A DNA stretch of 15,452 nucleotides, from positions 1-15,452 of the forward strand of contig JARLHJ010000026.1 of NCBI GenBank assembly GCA_031292305.1, in the 5' to 3' direction. The notes under the pieces are model-generated. The model had not been told where the DNA came from, did no database searches, and worked only from the letters and a program-made list of their open reading frames with translations. This stretch comes from Candidatus Babeliales bacterium (GTDB taxonomy: Bacteria; Babelota; Babeliae; Babelales; JABDEC01). Positions within the stretch are counted from its first letter, which is position 1. Each line of letters opens with the position of its first letter. Both the position numbers and the translations under genes were made by a program. Below, piece after piece: positions 1-6,413 of this stretch.

Positions 1-30
1 TACTATTTTTTTTTATAATAATAAAAGAGT

Positions 31-68
31 TAAAAAAAAAGAGAGATACTTTTTTAAGGTATCTCTCT
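31..68 (-). terminator. Rho-independent terminator of the HU gene
   Basis: A perfect 10-bp stem pairs 40-49 with 59-68 (AGAGAGATAC on the minus strand), with a 9-nt loop. On the minus strand it is followed at once by nine T residues (the A-run at 32-40). It lies about 20 bases after the HU stop codon, so it is placed and oriented to end that transcript. Confidence 0.88.
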
Positions 69-88
69 AAAAGTGCTCTTAAATTAAT

Positions 89-361
89 TTAAGCAACTAA
101 ATCTTTAAGCGCTTTTCCTGGCTTAAATTTAGGAACTTTCTTAGCAGGAATTTGCATTTTTTTACCGGTAGCTGGGTTTACACCAACTCTGCTTTTTCTT
201 TTTAAAAGAGAAAAAGTACCGAAACCTGTTAATACAACAGGTGTATTTTTCTTTAATGCTGTTCCAATTACTGTGATGAAAGATTCTAAAGCTAATCTAC
301 AGGTTGATTTTGGCAATTTCGATGATTTTGCCATGTGTTCTATTAATAATGCTTTGTTCAT
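89..361 (-). CDS. hup: HU/IHF-family DNA-binding protein
   Basis: This is a histone-like HU protein, a nucleoid component that binds and bends DNA as a dimer. With the ATG at 361 it is 90 residues, the usual HU length. The N-terminal helical part (MNKALLIEHMAKSSKLPKS) is followed by the beta-arm signature GVNPATGKKMQIPA, which holds the Pro that intercalates DNA in this family, and by the closing KFKPGKALKDLV. A longer reading frame begins at a TTG at 382, but the ATG at 361 has an AAGGA ribosome site about 10 bases upstream (372-376) and gives the family length, so I chose it. It is monocistronic with a strong terminator. It could be an IHF-like subunit, but a single HU is the simplest reading. 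Confidence 0.95.
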   Translation of the reverse strand: MNKALLIEHMAKSSKLPKSTCRLALESFITVIGTALKKNTPVVLTGFGTFSLLKRKSRVGVNPATGKKMQIPAKKVPKFKPGKALKDLVA

Positions 362-433
362 GTTTATATAATCCTTTATCAAAAAAATTTCTACAAATGG
401 CTACTTCTAAAAGTCCGTGACAAACTAGTACTA

Positions 434-466
434 ATTGTAACTTAGTTCCTATGTCAAATTTGTCAA
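434..466 (-). promoter_or_regulatory. Candidate promoter region for the HU gene
   Basis: On the minus strand two perfect TTGACA hexamers sit 9 bases apart (plus-strand 461-466 and 452-457). The -10 element is less clear. TAAGTT lies 16 bases after the first hexamer; the better-looking TACAAT (434-439) is spaced 21 or 12 bases from the two hexamers, which is not standard. The region is 70 to 100 bases upstream of the HU start. Confidence 0.4.
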
Positions 467-716
467 GATAAATTAGGTTTTTTCTATATACAAATTTAAG
501 CACAAAACAAAGTTTTTATAAAAAAAAATAAAAATAAATATTAAACAAGCTTCTTTAAGCTTAATAATTTTTATTAAATACAAATTTATAATTAATATTG
601 TTTTTTTTATAAAAAATAAGAATTAGATTTTGTTTTTTGATTATGAAAAAAGTTTACATAATTTTTTTTGATGAAGTGGAAAATAAATTTGTTTAATTTA
701 TAAAAGAAGATTAGCA
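467..716. other. AT-rich intergenic stretch without a recognised gene
   Basis: Between the HU promoter region and the tRNA-Leu trailer I see no supported gene. The sequence is very rich in A and T runs. The one local structure is a pair of AAGCTT sites at 547-552 and 557-562 separated by CTTT, which could form a short 6-bp hairpin, but no clear T-run gives it a direction. A minus-strand frame running through 297-503 overlaps HU out of frame and has no family-like features. Confidence 0.5.
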
Positions 717-752
717 ACTGGCTTACCAGTCATTCATGAAACAAATGACTGG
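717..752 (-). repeat. tRNA-Leu 3' trailer hairpin overlapping the CCA end (copy 1)
   Basis: A 9-bp perfect stem pairs 726-734 with 744-752. Two wobble pairs extend it inward to leave the 5-nt loop TTTCA (minus strand). Its first three bases are the encoded CCA of tRNA-Leu. A second copy, identical at 22 of 27 positions, lies at the tRNA-Cys 3' end. The ACTGG at 717-721 can also pair with 726-730, giving a mutually exclusive small hairpin with loop CTTA. There is no immediate T-run, so this is not a textbook terminator. Confidence 0.7.
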
Positions 753-836
753 TGCCGAGGGCCGGACTCGAACCGGCAAGGGATTGCTCCCGAAGGATTT
801 TAAGTCCTTTGCGTCTACCAATTTCGCCACCTCGGC
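750..836 (-). tRNA. tRNA-Leu, anticodon TAA
   Basis: The 7-bp acceptor stem GCCGAGG (830-836) pairs with CCTCGGC (754-760), the discriminator base is A (753), and CCA is encoded at 750-752. The anticodon arm AAGGA-CTTAAAA-TCCTT gives anticodon TAA, which reads TTA codons (and TTG if wobble-modified). The D arm contains TTGGTAGACGC. There is a long variable arm (CGGGAGCAATCCC region), as expected for a class II tRNA, and the T arm is GCCGG-TTCGAGT-CCGGC. All class II features are present. It lies downstream of tRNA-Cys on the same strand, 57 bases away, so the two may be co-transcribed. Confidence 0.97.
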
Positions 837-869
837 ACATAATATCAAAGTAATTTAAGAAAAAGCCTG

Positions 870-896
870 TCAGTCATTTCTGAAAGAAATGTCTGG
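870..896 (-). repeat. tRNA-Cys 3' trailer hairpin overlapping the CCA end (copy 2)
   Basis: The stem pairs 871-880 with 886-895 with one A-A mismatch, around the loop TTTCA (minus strand). It begins with the tRNA-Cys CCA. It matches copy 1 at 22 of 27 positions; two inner pairs differ in a compensatory way (G-T and T-G in the Leu copy, C-G and T-A here) and the loop is identical. A short T-rich run (GGCTTTTTC) follows on the minus strand, so this copy may also stop transcription partly. Confidence 0.68.
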
Positions 897-967
897 AGGC
901 GGCACCCAGATTCGAACTGGGGATCAAGGATTTGCAGTCCCATGCCTTACCACTTGGCTATGCCGCC
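894..967 (-). tRNA. tRNA-Cys, anticodon GCA
   Basis: The acceptor stem GGCGGCA (961-967) pairs with TGCCGCC (898-904). The discriminator is T (897), the identity base of bacterial tRNA-Cys, and CCA is encoded at 894-896. The D arm reads AGCCAAGTGGTAAGGC. The anticodon arm TGGGA-CTGCAAA-TCCTT gives GCA, and the T arm is CCCAG-TTCGAAT-CTGGG. The outer anticodon-stem pair is T-T and the next is G-T, so this stem is weaker than usual, but identity is not in doubt. Confidence 0.96.
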
Positions 968-986
968 AGAAATAAGATATATATCA

Positions 987-1014
987 ATTTTACATATTAT
1001 TTCAGCTATTTCAA
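987..1014 (-). promoter_or_regulatory. Candidate promoter for the tRNA-Cys/tRNA-Leu pair
   Basis: On the minus strand, TTGAAA (1009-1014) and TAAAAT (987-992) are separated by 16 bases. Transcription would start about 10 to 15 bases before the tRNA-Cys 5' end. The -35 element abuts the stop codon of the rhodanese gene (1016-1018). Read-through from the upstream operon is the alternative, because I see no terminator after that gene. Confidence 0.42.
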
Positions 1015-1015
1015 C

Positions 1016-1501
1016 TTATTTTTGCATGTTTTCAATTTTTTTAGCTAAATCATCAGTTGATATAATATTTATATCTACTTCTTTATGCTCTGGTTTATCT
1101 AAAACTTTTTTTAAATATGCTTTTTGACAAACACCTTCTATAGAATGTCCCTTTTGGAACCATTCTGCTACACCTGCTTCATAAGCCCAAACATTTTTAA
1201 AACCAAGTTTGGTTAAAAGTTTAGCACCATATCCACTAGCTGTACACATATAATTAGAACAATAAACAATTATGTGATCATTAATGTCAATTTTATTATC
1301 TTGTAGGTTTTTTGTAACCCAATCATTAAACTCTTCAAACGGAACATGTACTGAGCCTTTTATATGGCAATCATCATATAATGCTTTATCAAGAACATTA
1401 ACAATTACCAATTTTGGTTGATCGGTTTTTTTTACATTAGAACAACCACAACCAGAAGTTAATATAGTTAAAAAAAATAAAAATGACAAAGAAAATTTCA
1501 T
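1016..1501 (-). CDS. Rhodanese-like domain protein, probable lipoprotein
   Basis: This 161-residue protein has a hydrophobic signal (residues 4-16) ending in TSGCGC, so Cys18 is a likely lipidated residue, although the -3 position is T rather than the usual L. The mature part is one rhodanese (sulfurtransferase) domain. HIKGSVHVPFEEF is the typical strand/helix before the active site, the loop YCSNYMCTASG carries the likely catalytic Cys81 (plus a second Cys86), and the closing segment is GFKNVWAYEAGVAEW. Such proteins move sulfane sulfur or act in redox chemistry; the actual substrate cannot be read from sequence. It follows lepB by 19 bases on the same strand and is the last protein gene of the envelope cluster, so it probably acts in the periplasm or on a membrane face. 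Confidence 0.85.
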   Translation of the reverse strand: MKFSLSFLFFLTILTSGCGCSNVKKTDQPKLVIVNVLDKALYDDCHIKGSVHVPFEEFNDWVTKNLQDNKIDINDHIIVYCSNYMCTASGYGAKLLTKLGFKNVWAYEAGVAEWFQKGHSIEGVCQKAYLKKVLDKPEHKEVDINIISTDDLAKKIENMQK

Positions 1502-1520
1502 TTTAAATCCTTAATTATTT

Positions 1521-2429
1521 TTATCTTAGCACTTCAAAACAACGATTCCATCTTATACTCTTCCAAAAACTTATGGGATGTCTAACTAAATCAAATATCC
1601 AAAAGTTCCACCAAGCATCGTCACTATCACTATCAATAGACCATAAACGATAAACTATTTTACCATGAATTAACTTCTTTTTAAGAACGCCCCACACTCT
1701 TGAATCATGACTATTTAATCTATTGTCGCCCATAACCCAATATTCATCATCGGCTAATTTTACATCAAACACATCCAAGTTTTTACCATTATCAGTAAAT
1801 AGTGATGCTGGTTCAATTAAAAATGGTCTACCATAAAACAATGCAACCTTTTCACCCAATTGAATATCAGCTGCTTTCATTTTATAAAATGGTTGATTTT
1901 CAGGAGATACAGTTGGATCATAACTCTTGTAAACAAATGGTCTATTTGAACCAGGCTTACAAACTGCAAGCAAAGGATATTTATTAAGGTAAGGTTCATT
2001 TAATCTTGTAAATTCAGATTCACCATTCTTTTTTAAATATATAACTGGTTTACCATCTTCAATTGTGCCTTTAACTTCATCGCCTGGCATACCTATTACA
2101 CGTTTAGTTATATTTTCAGGTCCCCAAACATATTGTTGCCATAGTTCCATCCATTTGTTTTTTGAATAATCAAATGTTGCATTATTGAAACTAATAATGT
2201 CACCATGCTTAGCTGGCCAAAATAAAACAGAAAATTTGTCTGCAAAAAATCTTTCACCGACTAACATTGTAGTTTCCATAGAACCTGTAGGTACTTGATA
2301 CAAACCGTATCCAAAAGTACGTATTAAAAAAGCAATCGGAAGTATTATAAATACTGCCTCAAACAGTTGGGATCCAAATGATTTTTTAGGTTTTGCAACC
2401 TTATGAGATTTTCTACCAAATCCAAACAT
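1521..2429 (-). CDS. lepB: Signal peptidase I
   Basis: This is leader peptidase, the membrane serine protease that removes signal peptides from exported proteins. The 302 residues hold one N-terminal membrane segment (about 22-39), then box B PTGSMETTM with the nucleophile Ser50, box D KRVIGMPGDEV with the general base Lys109, and box E YWVMGDNRLNSHDSRVWG. All catalytic elements are intact. There is a sizeable insertion between boxes D and E, as in many Gram-negative enzymes. The start has an AAAGGA ribosome site (2436-2441) 6 bases upstream. It begins 25 bases after the M23 peptidase gene. Many neighbours encode its likely substrates (BatD, the 179-aa protein and others). Confidence 0.96.
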   Translation of the reverse strand: MFGFGRKSHKVAKPKKSFGSQLFEAVFIILPIAFLIRTFGYGLYQVPTGSMETTMLVGERFFADKFSVLFWPAKHGDIISFNNATFDYSKNKWMELWQQYVWGPENITKRVIGMPGDEVKGTIEDGKPVIYLKKNGESEFTRLNEPYLNKYPLLAVCKPGSNRPFVYKSYDPTVSPENQPFYKMKAADIQLGEKVALFYGRPFLIEPASLFTDNGKNLDVFDVKLADDEYWVMGDNRLNSHDSRVWGVLKKKLIHGKIVYRLWSIDSDSDDAWWNFWIFDLVRHPISFWKSIRWNRCFEVLR

Positions 2430-2454
2430 GAATATTCCTTTTCTTTATTATTAT

Positions 2455-3327
2455 TTAGGGCAATACAAACAATGGGTTTATAGGTTTACCATTTACATGC
2501 ACTTCAAAGTGTAAATGAAACCCATTCTTACCTTTAACGTGACCTGTATTTCCAACTGTACCTATTTTTTGACCTTTTACAACGGTCTCTCCAACTTTCA
2601 CTTTAATTGAATTTAAATGAGCATATCTAGTTTTATATTTATTATTATGAGCAAGAATAATATTATTTCCATATCCTGTTTTGCCTGTAGAATAATAAGC
2701 TTCTTTAACAATACCATCTGCAACAGCTTTTATTGTTGTACCTTTAGGAGAAGCTAAATCAACTCCATAATGAAAATTAATCTTTCCATTACTAAATCTT
2801 CTTTTTCCAAATCTAGATACAATCCAAAACTCTTTTTTATTTAGTGGCCAAATAATTTCAATGTCATTATATTCTTGACGGTTTATTTCTAAATATTCTA
2901 AAAATTGTCTTCTGGATAATTTATTAAAATTATGGCCCTTATTTTTTCTTATCCTTTTATTGCTTTGAATTGATTTACTTATAGCAGAAGAATAAAGATT
3001 ATCTAATTTTTTTATATTAAGTTTTAAATTTTTAGTCTTTAAATAATTTAATGACGATTTTTTAAGATAATCAGATTTTCTATTTACTACTATAAAGGGC
3101 TTTTTTTTTTCTGAGTCTATGCTCTCATTATTATCTGGTTGAGTTAAATTTTGTTGCCTTAAATCTGCTATATATGTTCGATATTCTTCTTGCAATTCAA
3201 TTAATTGTTCAGCTTGCTCTTTATAAGATTTATATTCCACAAATAATGTATAACTAATAAAAGTTAATAGTATCAAAATAAAACATGTAATAATTTTAAT
3301 GAAATTAAAATAATTATATTTAATCAT
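2455..3327 (-). CDS. M23 family (LytM-type) metallopeptidase, membrane-anchored
   Basis: The 290-residue protein has an N-terminal membrane anchor (about 9-30), a short coiled-coil-like segment (30-60), a Lys/Asn-rich linker and a C-terminal M23 domain (about 165-290). Zinc ligands and catalytic residues are all present: HYGVD gives His186 and Asp190, YAHL gives His237, and HLHFEV gives His271 and His273. Such enzymes cut peptide cross-links in peptidoglycan, or act as division regulators when inactive; here the complete site argues for an active endopeptidase. The ATG at 3327 has AAGGG five bases upstream. The gene lies between the SH3-domain protein and lepB. The 83-base gap before it holds a small hairpin and is richer in G+C than its surroundings. 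Confidence 0.9.
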   Translation of the reverse strand: MIKYNYFNFIKIITCFILILLTFISYTLFVEYKSYKEQAEQLIELQEEYRTYIADLRQQNLTQPDNNESIDSEKKKPFIVVNRKSDYLKKSSLNYLKTKNLKLNIKKLDNLYSSAISKSIQSNKRIRKNKGHNFNKLSRRQFLEYLEINRQEYNDIEIIWPLNKKEFWIVSRFGKRRFSNGKINFHYGVDLASPKGTTIKAVADGIVKEAYYSTGKTGYGNNIILAHNNKYKTRYAHLNSIKVKVGETVVKGQKIGTVGNTGHVKGKNGFHLHFEVHVNGKPINPLFVLP

Positions 3328-3375
3328 CCAGACCCTTCATTCACTCTGAACCCGAAGTTCACTCAATTGTATAAA
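3328..3375 (-). promoter_or_regulatory. G+C-richer leader of the M23 gene with a small hairpin
   Basis: On the minus strand TGAAC-TTCGG-GTTCA forms a 5-bp hairpin about 30 bases before the start codon. It is followed by GTGAATGAAGGGTCTGG directly before the ATG, with AAGGG as ribosome site. A similar string, GTGAATGAAAGATGG, precedes the ATG of topA. No T-run follows the hairpin, so it is not a terminator. Confidence 0.4.
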
Positions 3376-3410
3376 CTTACGTTAGTGCGATCAAGTAATT
3401 TTAATCATTT

Positions 3411-3794
3411 TTAAAGTAAGGTCAAATTGTCTGACTTTAACCAACCACTTGAGTCCTCGTAATAAATTTTAAACCAATCGCCAATTTCTTGCTGTATTTC
3501 TACTTCTTTTTTTTGCTCAATATCTTTAAGTTTATGATAATCTTCACTTGGCCCAGCATATAAAATTGCATTCTCTGTTTTTATTAATGCTATTTTTTTT
3601 GAGTAAAAATTATAACCAAAACCAATTAGCATACCTAAAATTATCTCGATGATAACCAAAAAAATAATTTTGCTTGGTTTAAATTTAAGTAACCTAAAAC
3701 TAGAAAAAACTATTATCCACCAAAGAACCAAAAATATTATCTGCAGATATAATAACGGCAAATAAGTAAGCAAAAAAATTAATATATTTTTCAT
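3411..3794 (-). CDS. Two-helix SH3-domain protein, BatE-like C-terminal part
   Basis: This 127-residue membrane protein has two hydrophobic helices (about 3-31 and 42-65) followed by a bacterial SH3-like domain (about 72-127). The domain shows the pattern NAILYAGPSEDYHKL...EIGDWFKIYYEDSSGWLKSDNLTLL, matching the fold's conserved GP, DW and GW positions. Its ATG overlaps the batD stop codon in ATGA (3791-3794), so it is translationally coupled and belongs to the Bat operon. In Bacteroides and Leptospira the gene after batD is batE, whose product has TPR repeats, membrane helices and an SH3 domain. This protein looks like that C-terminal half with no TPR part. The assignment to BatE is inference; the SH3 domain and coupling are seen directly. 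Confidence 0.72.
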   Translation of the reverse strand: MKNILIFLLTYLPLLYLQIIFLVLWWIIVFSSFRLLKFKPSKIIFLVIIEIILGMLIGFGYNFYSKKIALIKTENAILYAGPSEDYHKLKDIEQKKEVEIQQEIGDWFKIYYEDSSGWLKSDNLTLL

Positions 3795-5467
3795 GGCTTT
3801 AATTTTTCATTAAATATTATTACCCAAATTTTAGCTTCTTCTATTAAATCTCTATCTTCTTGTACAGGTCCGTATGATAATTCATTAAGCTTAATAAAAA
3901 ATACATTCCATTTATTAATAAGATCATATGGCATATTATAAGTTCTAAATTTTTCTTGTATAAATTCTTGAGTTATTAAAGCCTCTTTTACATTAAATTT
4001 AGCCGCAAAATATTCGATAAACCCTTGATATAATTTATGTGGATTATTGCTCTGATTAAGCTTTTTTTGCAATCTCTTTAATGGGTCAGGCTTGTAATTT
4101 TTTAAAAAATAATTTTTAACATTTACCAGAAAGCAGATAAACGCCGGCAAAATTAATAAAAATAAAAATAATTTAAAACCAATAATTTTCTGTTTCTGTA
4201 TAGGCTCATATATATTAACAACAGGCTTAGCCTTATCTTGAACTGGAGATAAAATATCTTCTTCTTTTTGCTCCACAACTAATTGCTCTTGCAAAGGCAT
4301 AATTTGTACAGAAATGGGCTTAGTAAATAATTGTTTATATTTTTCACTTTCTGTATCAAAATAATTTAGCTGCTGTGCAGGTATTTCAAATTCACCACTT
4401 TTATTAGATTGTAAAATAAATTCGAATGTTTTTACTTCAAGATCATTATCTAGTTTTGTTATATTATGAGTAGAGTCATAATAGTTAAACTCATCAGGCA
4501 ATTTTAACTGAGTTAAATTTATATTATTAAAATTACCTTGCCCAGTAAGTTCTAATTTAAATACAATACCCTCACCTTGCACAGCAACATTCTGATTAAC
4601 TGAGGCGTTAAAACTATTAAATTTCCCAACAACATCAATTTTCTCTGAAGTCTTTGGCAAAGATTTAACATTAATTTTTAATGCCTGTGAATTTATATGC
4701 TTACGTTGAGCTTGATTAAAAAAACTCATGAATAAATTTAAATTATTTTTAACCTCTTCATAATAAGCCCCAACTGCTGGTATTAATAATTCACCAGTTT
4801 TCTTAGGGTAAATATTTGCTATAAATTCTTGATAAAAATAATCTTTATTGCCTACTTCATGTGTGCCTGAAGATGTAAGTTCAAAGGGATCATGTGCAAA
4901 ATCTTTTAAATCAGGGTCTTCAATGCTTAGCAATCTAATATTTTCACTATCATAATAAAATCTGATTGTTAATTGCGCACGTTCACCTAAATATAATTTT
5001 TGCTTATCAATAGATAATTTTAATATTGACGATTGAGCTATATTCTTTTTATTATTTAGTTCGTTTAATACGTTTAGTTTAAGAATATTAGATTTATACT
5101 CTTGCCCACTTATTTGAATTTTTGCTGGTCCTAAATGATAAAAACCTTCTTTATCTATTCTGACTTCGTATTGATACGTCTTTGCTATTGTTGTTCTGCC
5201 ATTTATTGTTTTTATTGTTGTTGAATTACCAACATCTTTTATTGTACCATTTGCTAGTTTATCAATTGTAGGAACTTGCTGAACATTATTAAAATTCTTG
5301 GCGCTTTCTATTGTTAAATTCATCAAGAAAGGCACGCCTAACCCTACTTCTGTTACTGGCGTATTTTCTGCATCTATTGCTTTTAAGATTAAATTAAAAT
5401 CGTCAGCACAAATGCTTAAAAACAAACTTAAAAATATAAATAACCTACCAATTTTTCTGACCATCAT
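3791..5467 (-). CDS. batD: BatD family protein (oxygen-tolerance domain)
   Basis: The 558-residue protein has a signal peptide (MMVRKIGRLFIFLSLFLSICA), a long beta-rich periplasmic region with the BatD pattern (VGLGVPFLMNLTIES near the N-terminus; LYLGERAQLTIRFYY in the middle; VAVQGEGIVFKLELTGQGNF later), and one membrane helix near 424-448. The last 110 residues are helical and predicted cytoplasmic. BatD proteins partner the VWA proteins BatA and BatB in the envelope; their molecular role is not settled. The start overlaps the end of batC by 23 bases and the stop overlaps the next gene by 4 bases. Two ATG codons stand in tandem (5467 and 5464), and either may be used. Confidence 0.88.
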   Translation of the reverse strand: MMVRKIGRLFIFLSLFLSICADDFNLILKAIDAENTPVTEVGLGVPFLMNLTIESAKNFNNVQQVPTIDKLANGTIKDVGNSTTIKTINGRTTIAKTYQYEVRIDKEGFYHLGPAKIQISGQEYKSNILKLNVLNELNNKKNIAQSSILKLSIDKQKLYLGERAQLTIRFYYDSENIRLLSIEDPDLKDFAHDPFELTSSGTHEVGNKDYFYQEFIANIYPKKTGELLIPAVGAYYEEVKNNLNLFMSFFNQAQRKHINSQALKINVKSLPKTSEKIDVVGKFNSFNASVNQNVAVQGEGIVFKLELTGQGNFNNINLTQLKLPDEFNYYDSTHNITKLDNDLEVKTFEFILQSNKSGEFEIPAQQLNYFDTESEKYKQLFTKPISVQIMPLQEQLVVEQKEEDILSPVQDKAKPVVNIYEPIQKQKIIGFKLFLFLLILPAFICFLVNVKNYFLKNYKPDPLKRLQKKLNQSNNPHKLYQGFIEYFAAKFNVKEALITQEFIQEKFRTYNMPYDLINKWNVFFIKLNELSYGPVQEDRDLIEEAKIWVIIFNEKLKP

Positions 5468-6413
5468 TATCTTGCTTATTCATTTCGTTTTTATACTTCA
5501 TCAACGCCTTATTCACTTGTTTATCCAAGTCATCTAAAGCACCCAACAACTGCTTTTCTTGCTGATCAAATTTTGCATTCACTTCCTGCTGCTCTTTTTC
5601 TTGTTGTGCATTGTGCGCTTGCATTTCTTCTTGTTTTTTGGATATATCATCTTTTTTTTGTTCCGCGTTATTCTTTTTTTCTTGTTTCTTTTGCTTATCT
5701 TCTTTATTTTCTTTTTGATCTTGCTCTGAACTCACATCATCCTTATTAGGTTTTTGTGGTTCAGTTTTGCTGTCATTCTTATCTTTTGAATCTTTTTTAT
5801 CGCCATCTTTTTGGTCTTGCTGATCTTTTTGATCCTGTTTATCTTTACTCTCTTTATCTTTATTCTCTTTAAAATCCTGCTTGTCTTGTTTATCTTTTTT
5901 ATCCTGATCTTGCTTATCTTTCTTATCTTGCTCTTGCTTATCTTTCTTGTCTTGATCTTTTTGCTGCTCTTCTTTTTTCTTTTGCTCTTCTAACATTTTT
6001 TTTATTATTTCAATATTTTTCTTGGCACGTTCATTTTTAGGATTTATTTCTAAAACTTTCTTATAAGCTTCAAGAGCTTGCGTGAGCTTATTTTGCTGAG
6101 CTAAACAGTTGGCATAATTAAAAGTAGCTTCTTCTTTTCTTTGCTTATCTAATTCTAGATCAGAAACTTTCTTAAAATATTTTTCTGCTTTATCAAACTC
6201 ATTTTTTTTATAAAAGGCATTTGCAAGATTATACATTGTATTATGATCTGTAGGATTATGTATTAACAACTTTTCATATATCTCATGCGCAGCATCATAA
6301 TTACCAGCAGCATAAGCATCAGCAGCTTTCTTTTCTTGCAGAAAATTAATTGCTTGTAACGGCAAAAACAAAAATATAATAAGTTTTACAAAATCCATTC
6401 TAATAAAAAACAT
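5445..6413 (-). CDS. batC: BatC-like TPR protein with Lys/Asp/Gln-rich tail
   Basis: The 322 residues begin with a hydrophobic signal or anchor (about 7-22). TPR repeats follow at about 25-138, with clear motifs such as AYAAGNYDAAHEIYEKLL, NTMYNLANAFYKKNEFDKA and EATFNYANCLAQQNKLTQAL. From about 138 to 285 the chain is almost wholly K, D, Q, E and N, with repeated QDKKDKQ units and hardly any hydrophobic residues. A short amphipathic end (LLGALDDLDKQVNKALMKY) closes it. TPR proteins at this place in Bat operons are called BatC. The gene overlaps batB by 28 bases and batD by 23 bases. Met6 (6398) is an alternative start; the ATG at 6413 has a weak GTGAG site upstream. Confidence 0.85.
   Translation of the reverse strand: MFFIRMDFVKLIIFLFLPLQAINFLQEKKAADAYAAGNYDAAHEIYEKLLIHNPTDHNTMYNLANAFYKKNEFDKAEKYFKKVSDLELDKQRKEEATFNYANCLAQQNKLTQALEAYKKVLEINPKNERAKKNIEIIKKMLEEQKKKEEQQKDQDKKDKQEQDKKDKQDQDKKDKQDKQDFKENKDKESKDKQDQKDQQDQKDGDKKDSKDKNDSKTEPQKPNKDDVSSEQDQKENKEDKQKKQEKKNNAEQKKDDISKKQEEMQAHNAQQEKEQQEVNAKFDQQEKQLLGALDDLDKQVNKALMKYKNEMNKQDNDGQKNW

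Noticed and set aside
362-382. Longer HU start at the TTG at 382
   Set aside because: It adds seven non-family residues and places the ribosome site inside the gene; the ATG at 361 gives the normal 90 residues.
297-503. Minus-strand frame of 68 residues upstream of HU
   Set aside because: It overlaps the HU start in another frame, has no family-like features, and covers the likely HU promoter.
942-1127. Plus-strand frame of about 60 residues crossing tRNA-Cys and the rhodanese gene end
   Set aside because: It overlaps the tRNA and a well-supported protein gene on the other strand.
5811-5993. Plus-strand open frame encoding an extremely hydrophobic Leu/Phe/Ile peptide
   Set aside because: It is the complement of the Lys/Asp/Gln-rich repeat of batC; the composition follows from that repeat, and it has no ribosome site.
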